Assembly (NCBI GenBank): GCA_963575745.1
Contig: CAUYUJ010022059.1
Location: forward strand, 1,328,331 to 1,392,330
Origin: Prorocentrum cordatum
Taxonomy: Eukaryota > Sar > Dinophyceae > Prorocentrales > Prorocentraceae
Direction: 5' to 3'
DNA: 64,000 bases
The stretch's first letter is position 1. Each line of letters opens with the position of its first letter. The notes beneath the pieces are model-generated. The model had not been told where the DNA came from and searched no databases. It saw only the letters and a program-made list of their open reading frames with translations. Of this stretch, positions 1 through 10,085 are shown one piece after another. The position numbers were made by a program, and so were the translations under genes.

Positions 1-1091
1 CTTCCGCGATCGTGCATTCATCTTGTCTTTTCTGGAGGTCGGCCGACTGGCGCAAGCCACTTGAATACCCAGAGAAGCTCAGAGAACAAGTGAACATTGT
101 GTTGGCGACCTTTCGAACCAAACAGCCGCCTGCAACATGCACAGGGCAGGCCAGCAGCTGGACAAGCATGACCACCTCATCCGAAACTCCCTTAGCCCCG
201 AATCTGGAACAGCACAAGCGCGCATGGACACGCGCACACACATTCACACACACACACACTCGCACGCCCCTCGCTCTGCGTCGGGACGGTGCAGCAGCGC
301 CAAGGCCGGGAGCAGAGAAGGCAGGAGCGAGCAGCGGTGGCAGACGGAAGACAAATGGAGAGCGAAAGCGCGACACAAGACGGGTGACCGCGCGGGCGCC
401 GCGCGGGACGGGGCGGCGGCACTGATTACATCGGAAGGCAGAAGCGATGATCCCGCGCCAATCGCACTGCAGCGGCGGATGGAGGGGGCGGCACTGACAC
501 CCGCCACAGCCCCTCGAGCAGAGTGGGGAGGAATGGCGCAAACTACCCTCGGCGGCAAACCCAAGGAGAAAGATAGAGGGGACTGATCTTCTCTAAAGCG
601 GCCTCGCTTCTCAGAAGCTCTCCGGCCTTCTGAGGAGCCGTCTCTGTCTTCGGAGAAGGCTAGAGAGCTTCCGAGAAACCGCGCCACCATCTGAGAAGCC
701 CTGGCCCCTCTCGCTTCCCCCCTTACCCTGCCCTCCGTAAGTGGTGCAACCTCGCACTGCCTGGCGAGCGCCGGGCAGCAGAGGAGGCAAGCAGGGCCCT
801 CGGGGGCGAGAGCGCGCCCCAGGTGATTCAGAGCGTCTCCCAGGAAGGCGGGTGCCGAGAGGGCGCCTGGGGGCTCCAGGCGCAAGCCGTGCCAACTGCA
901 GGAAACACGATGTGGCCTGCGCGCCGCTCACCAGGTGACGAGCAGGCCGAGCGGCCACGGGGCCCTGAGAGGGGTCACGGCAGAGCGAGCGAGCAGCCCA
1001 GGGCGGCAGGAGTCGAGGGGGCGCCAGGGGACCCAGGGGGCACGCGGGGGGCGGCAGGAGTCGAAGAGGCACCAGGAGTCGTGTGCTGCTC

Positions 1092-1145
1092 ACGCGGGCG
1101 CGCGCGCGCGTGCAGCACACACACACACAGACACACACACACACG
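1092..1145. repeat. CG then CA dinucleotide microsatellite
   Basis: An alternating GC tract (GCGCGCGCGCG) runs into CACACACACA with a GACA interruption. Alternating purine-pyrimidine DNA of this kind can adopt Z-form; nothing shows a function here. Confidence 0.85.
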
Positions 1146-1931
1146 ATCAATGCGCTAACTGCGCAAGCTCAAAGGAAGGTCTACAAGGATACACAAGGAT
1201 CACATTCATGAGCAGCCTGCTCGCTAGTAAGCAACTCTGGACCTCTGGAGTGCAAAGTGGCTGGCGAAATCCAAAAATTGCGAGGCTGGACAAAAGTGAG
1301 TCTGAGTAGCTGAGGTCCCGTGAGACGGAGGGGAAGTTCGAGAGGGGGGTGACATTGTAGGCGGGCTGGAGGCGGGGGGGCATGAAGCAGGATGATGAGG
1401 CGGAGGGAAGATAATGTGTGGGAGGCGAAAGAGGGCAAGCCACCCCTCCCATGACTGCCATACGTAGACAACTTACCGCGGCGATCCTTCAGGTCTCTCT
1501 CCGTCTCCGTGTGTTTGTCTGTCTCTGCCTGCCTCAGTCGTTACTTTTGTCTCTGCCTCTCTTTCGATTCCCCTGACTGCTGCTCCCCTCGACCTCAGCC
1601 CTGCGTGTTTTTTTCTCGCTGATGACTCATACTTTCCCCCGTCGTCTCTCTGTGCTGACACCCCTGCCTTCTCCGAGACAGGGAGGAAGGAGGGGATGGA
1701 TCGGCCAGGCCCCTGAGAAGGCGTTCCGTCGCAGGGCAAGCCTCGGGAATGCGGAACACCCGAGGGGGCCCGCGAAAAGGTCGGGAGACAAGCGCCCAGG
1801 AGTCGGAGGCGGGGCCTCGGAGAAAACAACACCCCCAGACGGAAGGAAGAGGGTGGAGATGGTGGTCTGACCTCATTGACGCGGTAGCGTCTCAATTCCA
1901 AATGCACTCCTCGCCGCCTCTCATCCCTGCC

Positions 1932-1994
1932 TCCTCTTCCCTCCTCCTCCTCCTCCTCCTCCTCCTCCTCCTTCCCCTCCTCCTCCTCCTCCTG
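1932..1994. repeat. (CTC)n microsatellite
   Basis: About 20 CTC triplets with single-base interruptions. The same CTC/GGA repeat recurs near 5.3, 8.4, 10.2, 11.4, 19.1 and 31.0 kb, and it produces spurious poly-Leu, poly-Ser or poly-Glu open frames at each place. Confidence 0.9.
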
Positions 1995-2299
1995 ACCCCA
2001 GACCAGGCCGGTTCTGCTTTGCGCGTGGCGAAGGCATAATGCAGTGGAGCCAGGCCAACGAGGCTTGAAGAACCATTGCCTCGCTTTCCAGCCCCTCTCA
2101 GGAAATGAGGCCCCGACTGCCAGGAATCGACTGCGCCGCTCCAGAAACTGGACTCGCCCTGGAGTCAAGCTCGGCGAGGATGCGTTGCTACGTCCGTGGT
2201 GGCCCAAGCCAGGTGGAGAGACGGTCTCGGCGTGGCCGAAGTCGCCCTGAGTCAGGTGTAAAGACTCCGCTGATTTGGGAGCTAGCCGCTGAAATAGTG

Positions 2300-2440
2300 T
2301 TAGGTCGGGCGTGTCCTCTTACAGGCGAATTTTGGACGAAAAATAAAATATTGTCAACACATGCTCTGAACAATCAAAAATACTCATAACATCCTCCCCT
2401 GACTGTTTTTGGACTGTCTAGGAATACACGCCCGACTTCA
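2300..2440. mobile_element. MITE A1, hAT-like, with 8-bp target duplication
   Basis: A 141-bp non-coding element whose ends are inverted repeats: GTCGGGCGTGT at 2304-2314 and its complement at 2426-2436. Perfect 8-bp direct repeats AAATAGTG lie immediately outside (2292-2299 and 2441-2448). An 8-bp duplication is the hallmark of hAT-superfamily transposition. The interior is AT-rich and has no ORF, so it is a non-autonomous element. A relative lies at 7.4 kb. No hAT transposase was seen in the window. Confidence 0.75.
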
Positions 2441-2943
2441 AAATAGTGGTTCTTACGGTCATCATGCGAGCTTTCGATGCTTTTAAATCGAGCGGAGCCG
2501 GAGGGAAATCTGTGAGCAGGCCCTGGAAGAGAGGGGAGCTGCCAGGGCCCCGCGACAGACGCCAAGGCCGAGCTCGACTGAGTGCCTTGCGTGGGGAGGC
2601 ATGCCGCTGGCCCCCCAGCATTTTTACGCAAGCAAGCCTGGGCGATTGACGTTTCTACCTGGCCCCCCCGCCCTTCGTGGGCAATCCTCCTCCTCCTTAC
2701 CTCCTGACCCTCCGTATCTTCCTCCTCCGGGGTTCTAGCAGGATGCTCCAGGGTGTTCCAGGAGTGGAGGAATAAACCAACACATAAACATTAACTGTCG
2801 GGGCCCACGCGGATTTAGACGACCGGCGACCCGAAGAGAAAGGACGAAGTCCGGGCGACAGCCCGAGAGATGAGCAGGACGGCTTGCAGCGTGGACGGCA
2901 GGGAAGGCATGGGGAGGCCTGGCCGAGCGCCCGCGCAGCGCCT

Positions 2944-2983
2944 CGCGACCTGCCGCGACCTGCCGCGACCTGCCGCGACCTGC
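2944..2983. repeat. 10-bp tandem repeat TGCCGCGACC
   Basis: Three exact units plus partial flanking units, immediately left of the inverted-repeat element that starts near 2,991. Confidence 0.85.
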
Positions 2984-2990
2984 TCCGCAT

Positions 2991-3143
2991 TACTCGGGGG
3001 CGACGACGGGGGCGAATAGCCCAGGGGAGAACAATACACAAATCCAAGAGGGCCGATGGTCCATGCCTTCGGCGAGGCTCCAGGGCGAATACGTGTAATG
3101 CCCGCCCCCTGGGCTGTTCGCCCCCCTCGTCGCCCCCGACTTA
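2991..3143. mobile_element. MITE C, 34-bp terminal inverted repeats
   Basis: The arms at 2994-3027 and 3106-3139 are inverted repeats matching at 32 of 34 positions (left arm begins TCGGGGGCGACGACGGGG). The centre is about 80 bp with no ORF. TA dinucleotides sit just outside both arms (2991-2992 and 3142-3143), which could be a Tc1/mariner-type TA duplication, but a one-base difference in spacing makes this uncertain. Superfamily is not settled. Confidence 0.65.
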
Positions 3144-4036
3144 TGGCTTCTAGGGGCATCGTGTGGGTCTCCCAGGGCTATTCGGGGCGCGGGCACGCCA
3201 GGAGCGCTGTCGGCGAGGCGAGGCGCAACGGCTGGAGCCCACCCCGAGGCCGGAGAGGCGCGCCGAACCGACGACGGCGTCCGACAACCTACAGTATTCG
3301 GCCTGCCCTAAGGAATGATGCACCAGGAACGAAGAAGCCCCTTCTTGTTCCAAGTAAGTCTGGGAAGTCCGAAGGAAGATCAGGGGGCTCGCCGCCAAAA
3401 AGGTTGCGGAACGCATGCAAACCAAAGGAACAAACGAGCCCCTTTTGAAAATTAAGTGTTCCAGATTCAAACCGGACCCTGTCGGGCCCCAAACCCCAAA
3501 TCTTCGTCCCCCCCCCCCCCCTGGGTGATTCTCTCTCCCCTGCTGCTCCCCGTGTCCTGCCGACGGGCGCGCTACTCCGCCAGGAGGGGGGAAGGCCGCG
3601 GCGCACCCTCCGATGTCTTCGCCAGAGGCGTCGCGGACAACACCGCGTCCGAGTAATCGTTGGGGACCGTCTTGCGTGCATCTGCGGGCGGAGCGGCGGG
3701 CGTTGCCTACTTGGGGGGGGGCAATGAATGGGGGGTGAAAAAAGGGGCACCTGTCGTGCACCTTGTGGGCCCCAAAGGGGGCTCCCTGGGGCTCAAAAAG
3801 TGCAAGTTTCTTCGCCTCCGTCTATATCGCCCCCCTCATTCATAAGCAACTCCCAAGAACGGCGGGCGGGGGGACGCCCCGGCGTAGATCGGGGATCTGG
3901 GGTTCGTCTGGGCGGGGACCTTCCAGGTGCACATCCAGGGGCATCTGGGCGCAATGGATGCGAAGAAGGGAGGGTACGGAGAGGAAGGAACTGGGGTGGA
4001 CGAGATGGGGAGGTTGGTCAAAGGAGGATTGGGGAC

Positions 4037-4062
4037 CCAGCTGCATGCATGCATGCAGCTGG
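4037..4062. repeat. 26-bp perfect palindrome
   Basis: The half-site CCAGCTGCATGCA is followed immediately by its exact reverse complement, with ATGC repeats at the centre. It has no spacer, so it could extrude as a cruciform, but such palindromes also arise by chance slippage of GCAT units. Confidence 0.85.
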
Positions 4063-5271
4063 TTTTCTCAGCGCCTCCTGGCGCCGACGGCGAGCACGCA
4101 TCGGGGAGCCTGCCCAGTTTGCCAAACCAGCCGCATGCGACAGATTTCGTCGCGTTCACTGGCCCCACCCCCCCCCTCTCGCCCTGCCCCCGACGGAGTA
4201 GAGAGGGAACTGACGAACGAGCGAACGCCAGAGACGTACGCGCTCCGTCAGGGGATCCTGCCCGTGCAGGGCGCACGGCGTGCTGCGGTATGCTGCGCTG
4301 TATGCTGACTCGCGGAGGCACGCTGTGATGCGCTGTGCTACACGCTGCGCGGCGAGGCGACTCCCATTTTGCCCGTGAGGGCGGCCTCGCGCGGGGCTGG
4401 GAGTGGGCGCCGGGGCGCCGCTCATTCAGTCGAGGAAAAGCGTACTTCTGCTCGTGCGGTGTGCCCACAAATCGTGTTCCGACGCAATGCGTTGCCATCA
4501 TTTCTCCCCATGTGTTGTGCCCGGGCCCCCTGGGGGGAGGGGGAAAGGGGAGGCCTCCAGAGATGCGCCGAGGCCTCGCGAAAACACCTGGATCGGCGAG
4601 TGTCAAGATCGATCCTCGAACGAGTCCCAGGGCGTTCGGTCGTCCAGAATTTGAGGGGGAATCCCGTCGTGGCGACGAGAGCGCCCCAGGAACCGCTAAA
4701 AGGGTGAGGATGCAACTCCTAGACGGGAGTATCCTTTGGTGCTCGACCAGCCAATCGTTGCAATGCGCGAGACACCAGCGGCCTGCGTGATCAATTTTGG
4801 CCGCTGCGCGCCCCCCGAAAGCCGGGCGCCAAAGGTCACTCCGGCGAAGGGTCACTCCTGTGTGTAGCCGACTCCCCCTCCCTCTCGGGGACGCACTGGC
4901 CCGGGTCAATGCAAATCCGGGTCAGTCAGGCCTCGCAAGATCCTGCAGCATCCTGCAGGGTCCTGCACCCCAACCTGGTTCAGTGCGCCCCTGGCTTTGC
5001 AGGATCCGTTCAAGTTCCGGCGATCTGACTGACCCCCGTTTGCATTGCCCCCCGCCTCTTGAGCCCCGACCCCGACTCGCCCCCGGCCCCCCGCCTTTGT
5101 CGCCTCTGCGGTTCTTCTGCCCGCCGCAGCAGGCTCTCATCGCGGGGGCGGCCAGGCCCAGGCCCCATGCGGCCCAAGGGGCCAGCGGTGCTCGGGAGCC
5201 GGCGTCAGTCACGAGGATGAGGAAGACGAAAGGCACGGAAGGAGGGAGCGACTCGAATCTCAAAGATCAAG

Positions 5272-5350
5272 GACGAGGAGGAGGGAGGAGGAGGAAGGAG
5301 GAGGAGGAGGAGGAGGAGGCAGGAAATGGAGGATGAGGGAGGATGAGGAT
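5272..5350. repeat. (GGA)n-rich purine tract
   Basis: GGA and GGAT triplets with interruptions. It yields only Glu/Arg-rich spurious translation. Confidence 0.85.
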
Positions 5351-5631
5351 GAGGAAGGATACGGCAGCAGGAGGCTGTGAACAATTCGCGGTCACGGGCG
5401 GCCCCGAGGAACGAGGCAGGGGTACCCCTGCAGAGACGCGTGCTACGCCATGCCCCTCCCCTCGATTTAAGGCCTGACTGGGGACGTAGGAGGGGGGGTA
5501 GGGGAGGGCGGCAAAAAGTTGGAACAGGAGAGAGGGACCGGAGAGAGAGGAGGGAGCATGGGGAAGGAAAGAACCATGAGGAGGAGGAGGGAGGAAGTCG
5601 AGGGATAAGCTGTCCTGGTAAGTCTATAATT

Positions 5632-5815
5632 CTACAAGACTGGATGGCATTTTGCTTGCAACCTGCAAGATCAAGGAAAAGGAGGAGAAAGACGCCGCCG
5701 CCGCCGCCGCCACCGCCGCCGTCGTCGTCGACGCCCCCCTTCAGGGTCGGCGGCACCAGCCATAAGGCCTTCGCAATCTACAAGTCTGGCTGGCATTTTG
5801 CTTGCAATCTGCAAG
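5632..5815. repeat. 38-bp direct repeat pair
   Basis: Two copies of a 38-bp segment sharing the core GGCATTTTGCTTGCAA lie at 5632-5669 and 5778-5815. They differ at only a few positions and are separated by about 108 bp of CCG-rich sequence. It may be a small dispersed repeat or a local duplication; no other copy was noticed. Confidence 0.7.
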
Positions 5816-7409
5816 GAGGCCTATCTCCGCGACATGGGATCCCAGGGTCCGAAACGGCCCACAGGAGGCCGAAACCGAGAAAACAAATGGAACAAAACCG
5901 CGACGCCGTGAGTCCGCCGTACATGTCCTGGGGTGCGTTCCCACTCGGATGTCGAAGCGGACCCAGCCATGACAGCCAGGGAGCCCCCTCGATTCTCGAT
6001 CCTCGAATGCTCTCCTCCTCATCCTCCTCCTCCTCTTCCACCTCCCGAGGAGCAAGGACAGTTTGTGGGGTCCTCGACGCTCCTACTCCTCATGTTCCTC
6101 CTCCGCCTCCTACTGGAGGAGGGCGGGTGGGCCTCTTCTCCGAACCTCGATCGTTGATCCTCGAACCTCTTCATCCTCGACCTCTTGGTCTGTAGAGGCC
6201 ATCTAAGAGGCCTGGAGTCTGAGAGGAAGTGGTCTTGATGAAAACGGGCCCTCCTCCGAGGACCTGCTTTTCATCCTGAGTTTCGCCGCCCTTCAGACCC
6301 AAGCAAAGGCCCTGGGAACCAGAACGCCTGCAAGACCCCGCTCCGTCGTGCTGATTCCCAGACCTCCGATGTCGAAACATTTTCAATGCGCGGTCCCCCC
6401 GAAATCTTAAACCCTTCACTGGGGCCAATCTGTCATCCCGTGCCCGGCCAGGGCCCCACGACGCCAAAAGCGCAAAAACACCTGCCGTCGTGTTTCTTTC
6501 CCGACCCAAGGGAATCCATGCTCTCCTTTCAGAGCCCAGATCTCCGAAGATATAATTTTGTCTCGAACCCGAAACTCCCCCTGGGCAAACTCCTGGGGCC
6601 CGAATGCGGCCCCGACATACCGAAACCTTGTTCCATTTGTCCGTGCGATCTGTTGGTGAGGGGGAGCGGGAAACGCAGGGGAACGCGCGATCCAACGCAT
6701 TACTCAAACTTCTGGCTACCGATGGCACGCAGCCTCCCCCAGCCTGCAAGGCACTATTCCAAAACCCTGGGCCCGGGCAGCGACATGTGTCACAGAATCG
6801 GTGTAGGAACGGTGTCACGAGGATTTAAAGATCAAGGATTAAGTCGCTTGGGGAGTGGCCTCCACGTGTGACACCTTCGAAACCTTCCTGAAGGGTGCAT
6901 TTAGATGCAGAACCTGCTCTGAGCAGGCCACAGTGGGCCGTAGTACCACAGTGGTCCCCGCACTACCACAGTGGGCCGACGGGTTCCCCGTCGGCGGGAG
7001 TCGTGGGAGGCCAGCGCCTGTCTGAGCAGTCTGCATGGGGGAGGGTGGCCTGGGCCTTCCTCGGGCAGAGGCCGCTCCCAAAGGGGGGTCAGGCAGATCT
7101 GACAACGACGACCCACACTCCCTCCCACTCCCCCTGGGCGGGGCGCCTGCGTGTATATGTTGCCGTCGAGGGCGGGGCGCGCACACGCGGGAGCGCTCGC
7201 GCGCGCGCGCCTCTCTCGCTCTCTTCGGCTCCCCTCCCGCTCCTCGTTTTCCAGGGCAGCAATGGGGGTGGGGAAGGGCCGAAGTCCAAGAGTGGGGACA
7301 ACAAGGGGAGACCCCGCTCTTTGAGGCGTGTGAGAAGTCGGCGAGCGCCGTGGAGAAGGGCCCCTCCTCGTGGCCACTCGCCTGGAACCACCGCTGGACC
7401 GTTATGACC

Positions 7410-7558
7410 TCAGGTCGGGCATGTCCCCCTACAGGCGGATTTTGGACGAAAACTTGGAAATTGTTTTAAACATATTCCGAAATTGACAAAAATAGTCAAC
7501 TATCGTCCCCCGACTATTTTTTGACTATTCCTCCTGTAGAGGGACAGGCCCGACACAA
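7410..7558. mobile_element. MITE A2, related to the element at 2.3 kb
   Basis: The same family as MITE A1: it opens with GGTCGGGCATGTCCCCCTAC and carries the shared stretch GATTTTGGACGAAAA. The 22-bp arms (7414-7435 and 7533-7554) are inverted and match at 20 of 22 positions. A clear target duplication is not visible, so one flank may be altered. The centre is AT-rich and non-coding. Confidence 0.7.
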
Positions 7559-7990
7559 CCTTAGCCTCGGCCTCGGCGGTCGGCAGCTCCACGCTCAAGG
7601 CTCCCGCCCACCGCGCGGCAGACCGTCAGCGCCGCACCCCAGCGCGGCGCGCTCCGCTCGGCTGCGACTCGGAAACCCGCACTGAGGCCCGAACTTTCTC
7701 AACGAAGGCGGCCTTGATCCGCTCGACTCTCGCCTCGACCTCCTCGTCAACCGCGACGTCGAGCGCGTGCGTGGCCGGAGCCAGGACAGCGCGGATAGCC
7801 GCAGCGACCGCCGCCGCGAGGGCGCGCCGGGCTGTAACTGCAACTCCTGCTGCTGCACCGTGCGCTGCGGCCTGGACCAAGCCCTGCGCCTCTACAACTT
7901 CCAACTGCTGCCTTACGGAACAGCCCGGCGCGACTGCAGCAATGCCCAGCTGCGCACGCCCCCGCGGGAGGGCTCACGAAGCAGAGCCAG

Positions 7991-8012
7991 CTCGAGTCAA
8001 AATGGCTACAGG
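7991..8012 (-). other. Dinoflagellate spliced-leader relic, reverse strand
   Basis: Read on the minus strand, this 22-mer contains GTAGCCATTTTGACTCGAG and matches the known dinoflagellate spliced leader at 19 of 22 positions. Every dinoflagellate nuclear mRNA receives that leader by trans-splicing, so a genomic copy usually marks an mRNA that was reverse-transcribed back into the genome. I cannot identify the retrogene body that should follow towards lower coordinates. Chance or convergence is possible. Confidence 0.5.
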
Positions 8013-8369
8013 GGGGACGTGGAGGATGAGGATGAGGAGGAAGAGGAGGAGGGAGAAGCAAGGAGGAGGGAGACGCAGAAGGAGGAGAGAGGAGGACCAA
8101 AGGACCGGGAAAAGCACGCGGAGTCGGCTACGCGCAAGAGAGACCTTCGGCGTGCGGCTTGCCGATCGTTGCATGCGGCGCGACAGCAGCGGCCTACGTG
8201 TTTGGATTCGCCCCCCTTCCCCCCCGCGCTGACGGGCAGACCGCGTCGAATGCACCAGACCTCTTCTGATCTCCGAAATTAAATGGCGCAGGGCCCAGTC
8301 AGTACTAGGGTGGGGGACCTCCTGGGGAACCCTCGGTCGAGCACGCACCTCGCGAAGCCGCGCGTCCCA

Positions 8370-8408
8370 TCCTCCTCCTCCTCCTCCTCCTCCTCCTCCT
8401 CCTCCTCC
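8370..8408. repeat. (CTC)n microsatellite upstream of the PPR-like gene
   Basis: Thirteen uninterrupted CTC triplets, about 150 bp before the start codon of the PPR-derived ORF. A polypyrimidine tract at that place could serve as the tract before a trans-splice acceptor, but no evidence fixes the acceptor. Confidence 0.85.
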
Positions 8409-8561
8409 GAGGTGTTGTGGTCCGAGGCGCCCCATTTTGGGCTAGCGGCCCGACAGACCACGACCCCAGCCCCGCGGGGCGACTTCTCTCATCTTGCCCA
8501 CGCGTGGTGACTCGAGAGCGGCCTGCGCACGGCGCTGTGCCACCCGAGTCGCCCGCGACAC

Positions 8562-10085
8562 ATGTGTGAGGACGCCACCGCCGCCCCGCCCTCGGTAAGG
8601 GCGACACCGGTGGCGCGCGCCGCGCGGCGGCGGGCGCGGCTGTGGCGGACGGCCGCGAGGCGGGCTCAGCAGCAGGGCGCGGAGGTCTTGCACCTGCTGG
8701 ACTCGCCCGCGGTCGGCTACGCCCCCGGCTGCTGGGCAGTGCTTCCCGATCCTGCCGACGCCTTCAAGGAGGGTTTGGCGGCCGGCTGGCGACTCGCAGG
8801 CGGCGAGGACGCTTGCGAGAAGCGGGAGGCGAAGGCAGAGCCCGACACCATATGCTGCAGCGCCGAGATCAGGGCATGCGGGAAAAGGAAGGCGAATTTG
8901 GAGCCCGTTATCCCCCCTAGCCACAGCTCTGAGAACAGCGCGCGCGAGAAGTTGGAGGCGATGTTAGAGCCCGACATGACCTGCTACAGTACTGCAATCA
9001 GGGCGTGTGAGGCTCAGGAGGCGATGGGAGTGCCAGGCCAGGCGAAGCTGGAGCCTACCATCATTAGCCACAGTTCTGTGAACAGTATGTGCGAGATGTG
9101 GGAGGCGAAGGCAGAGCCCAACAGGATCAGCTACAGCGCTGCGATCAGGACGAGCGCGAAGGGGAAGGCGAAGTTAGAGCCAGTTATCCCTACTACTGGC
9201 CACAGCACGGGGACCAGCGCGTGCGAGAGGTGGAAGGCGAAGGAAGAGCCCGACACCATCAGCTACAGCGCTGAGATCAGGGCATGTGAGAAGGGGAGGG
9301 CGCAACAGAAGCCCAGGGAGAAGTGCGATGAAGGGGAGGCGAAGGTAGAGCCCACTATCGTCGCTAGCCCTATCACTTGGAACAGCGCCTGCGAGAAGTG
9401 GGAGGCGACGTTAGAGCCCGACACGTCACTTAGCCACAACTCAGAGGCCTGTGAGAAGGGGAAGGCGAAGCTGGAGCCCGCCATCCTCTCTAGCCACAAC
9501 TCTGAAAACAGCGTGTGCGATAAGTTGGAGACGAAGACGGATCCCAACATGATCAGCTACAGCGCTGCGATCAGGTCGTGCGAGAAAAGGAAGGCGAAGG
9601 TAGAGCCCGTTATCCCCAGCCTCCTTTCTAGTTTACAGCCCTATGTGGACAGCTGCAGTGTTGCGATCGGTACGGGCGAGACCAGGACGCCGAAGCTTGG
9701 GCCCTTTCTTCCTAGTCACTACTCTAGCAGCTGCAGTCGCGGGCCGGCGCTGGCGGGGAGTGAGCCCGACACGATCAGCATCAGTGCGGCAGTCAATACG
9801 TGCGAGAAGGCCGCTATCCAGCGGTGGGAGGCCAGCGAGGAGCGGGCGCGGCTCCTGAGGGACGCCGACGCCCTAAGGGGGGTGGGGCCACAGACAGCGA
9901 CCAGGCCCTTGAGAACGACGATATCGGCTGCAGGAGATCGTTCGGCGCGGCCGAGCGGCGATTGCAGCATCAGTGATCTGCTGGGGCAGCTCGGGGAAGC
10001 CACACGTTCGGCGGCGGCGGCAGCGGGTCCCAGTCCCAGTGTCGCTTCGACCGCTGACAAGCCTCCCGACTGTCAGCAGCAGTGA
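8562..10085 (+). CDS. PPR-derived repeat protein with shortened repeats
   Basis: An intact 507-codon ORF from ATG to TGA. Residues about 84-415 consist of repeats that combine a segment like ISYSAAIRACEK with one like AKLEPDT or AKLEPVI. These are the first helix and the inter-repeat turn of dinoflagellate pentatricopeptide repeats, which normally have 35 residues and bind organelle RNA. Here the second helix is missing in nearly every unit, leaving steps of about 21-22 residues: one type reads C-E-K-x-E-A-K-x-E-P-D-T-I-S-Y-S-A, the other C-E-K-G-K-A-K-L-E-P-V-I followed by a Ser/His-rich stretch and SENSA. The first 80 residues are Arg/Ala-rich and could act as a transit peptide, but no clear hydrophobic segment is present. 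The C-terminus (about 430-507) is Ala/Ser-rich without motif. The reading frame is open through all repeats, which argues for selection or youth. Introns were not evaluated. Function as an RNA-binding protein is doubtful without the second helix. Confidence 0.7.
   Translation: MCEDATAAPPSVRATPVARAARRRARLWRTAARRAQQQGAEVLHLLDSPAVGYAPGCWAVLPDPADAFKEGLAAGWRLAGGEDACEKREAKAEPDTICCSAEIRACGKRKANLEPVIPPSHSSENSAREKLEAMLEPDMTCYSTAIRACEAQEAMGVPGQAKLEPTIISHSSVNSMCEMWEAKAEPNRISYSAAIRTSAKGKAKLEPVIPTTGHSTGTSACERWKAKEEPDTISYSAEIRACEKGRAQQKPREKCDEGEAKVEPTIVASPITWNSACEKWEATLEPDTSLSHNSEACEKGKAKLEPAILSSHNSENSVCDKLETKTDPNMISYSAAIRSCEKRKAKVEPVIPSLLSSLQPYVDSCSVAIGTGETRTPKLGPFLPSHYSSSCSRGPALAGSEPDTISISAAVNTCEKAAIQRWEASEERARLLRDADALRGVGPQTATRPLRTTISAAGDRSARPSGDCSISDLLGQLGEATRSAAAAAGPSPSVASTADKPPDCQQQ

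Larger units (their letters stand above)
1..2299. other. Gene-less GC-rich stretch
   Basis: I find no coding region I can support. Open frames on both strands here are long only because of base composition and simple repeats (Arg/Pro/Ala or Glu-rich translations). The stretch holds a CA/CG dinucleotide tract, short purine-rich runs and a CTC trinucleotide run, annotated separately. Nothing resembling a domain, zinc motif or retroelement motif was recognised. Confidence 0.5.
3144..7409. other. Gene-less stretch with low-complexity DNA
   Basis: No supported gene. The longest open frame (minus strand, about 3.8-4.9 kb) has an unstructured Arg/Pro/Ser composition and no motif, so I do not call it. 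The stretch holds C and G homopolymer runs, a 26-bp perfect palindrome, GGA-rich and CCG-rich tracts near 5.3 and 5.7 kb, and a 38-bp direct repeat, listed separately. Confidence 0.45.
7559..8561. other. Gene-less stretch containing a reverse spliced-leader relic
   Basis: Open frames exist on both strands, but none starts at a convincing ATG or shows a motif. A minus-strand Ala/Val-rich frame (about 7,626-7,904) lies downstream of the spliced-leader-like sequence at 7,991-8,012 and could be a decayed retrogene, but its apparent start is TTG. GGA-rich DNA fills 8,020-8,095. Confidence 0.4.

Noticed and set aside
1473-2207. 244-residue minus-strand ORF with Glu run
   Set aside because: The Glu run is the CTC microsatellite read in reverse; the rest is compositional.
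3836-4909. 357-residue minus-strand ORF
   Set aside because: GC-driven open frame with no motif, domain or start context; several overlapping frames are equally open.
7626-7904. Ala/Val-rich minus-strand ORF after the leader relic
   Set aside because: It starts with TTG, has no ATG and no recognisable domain; kept only as a possible retrogene trace.
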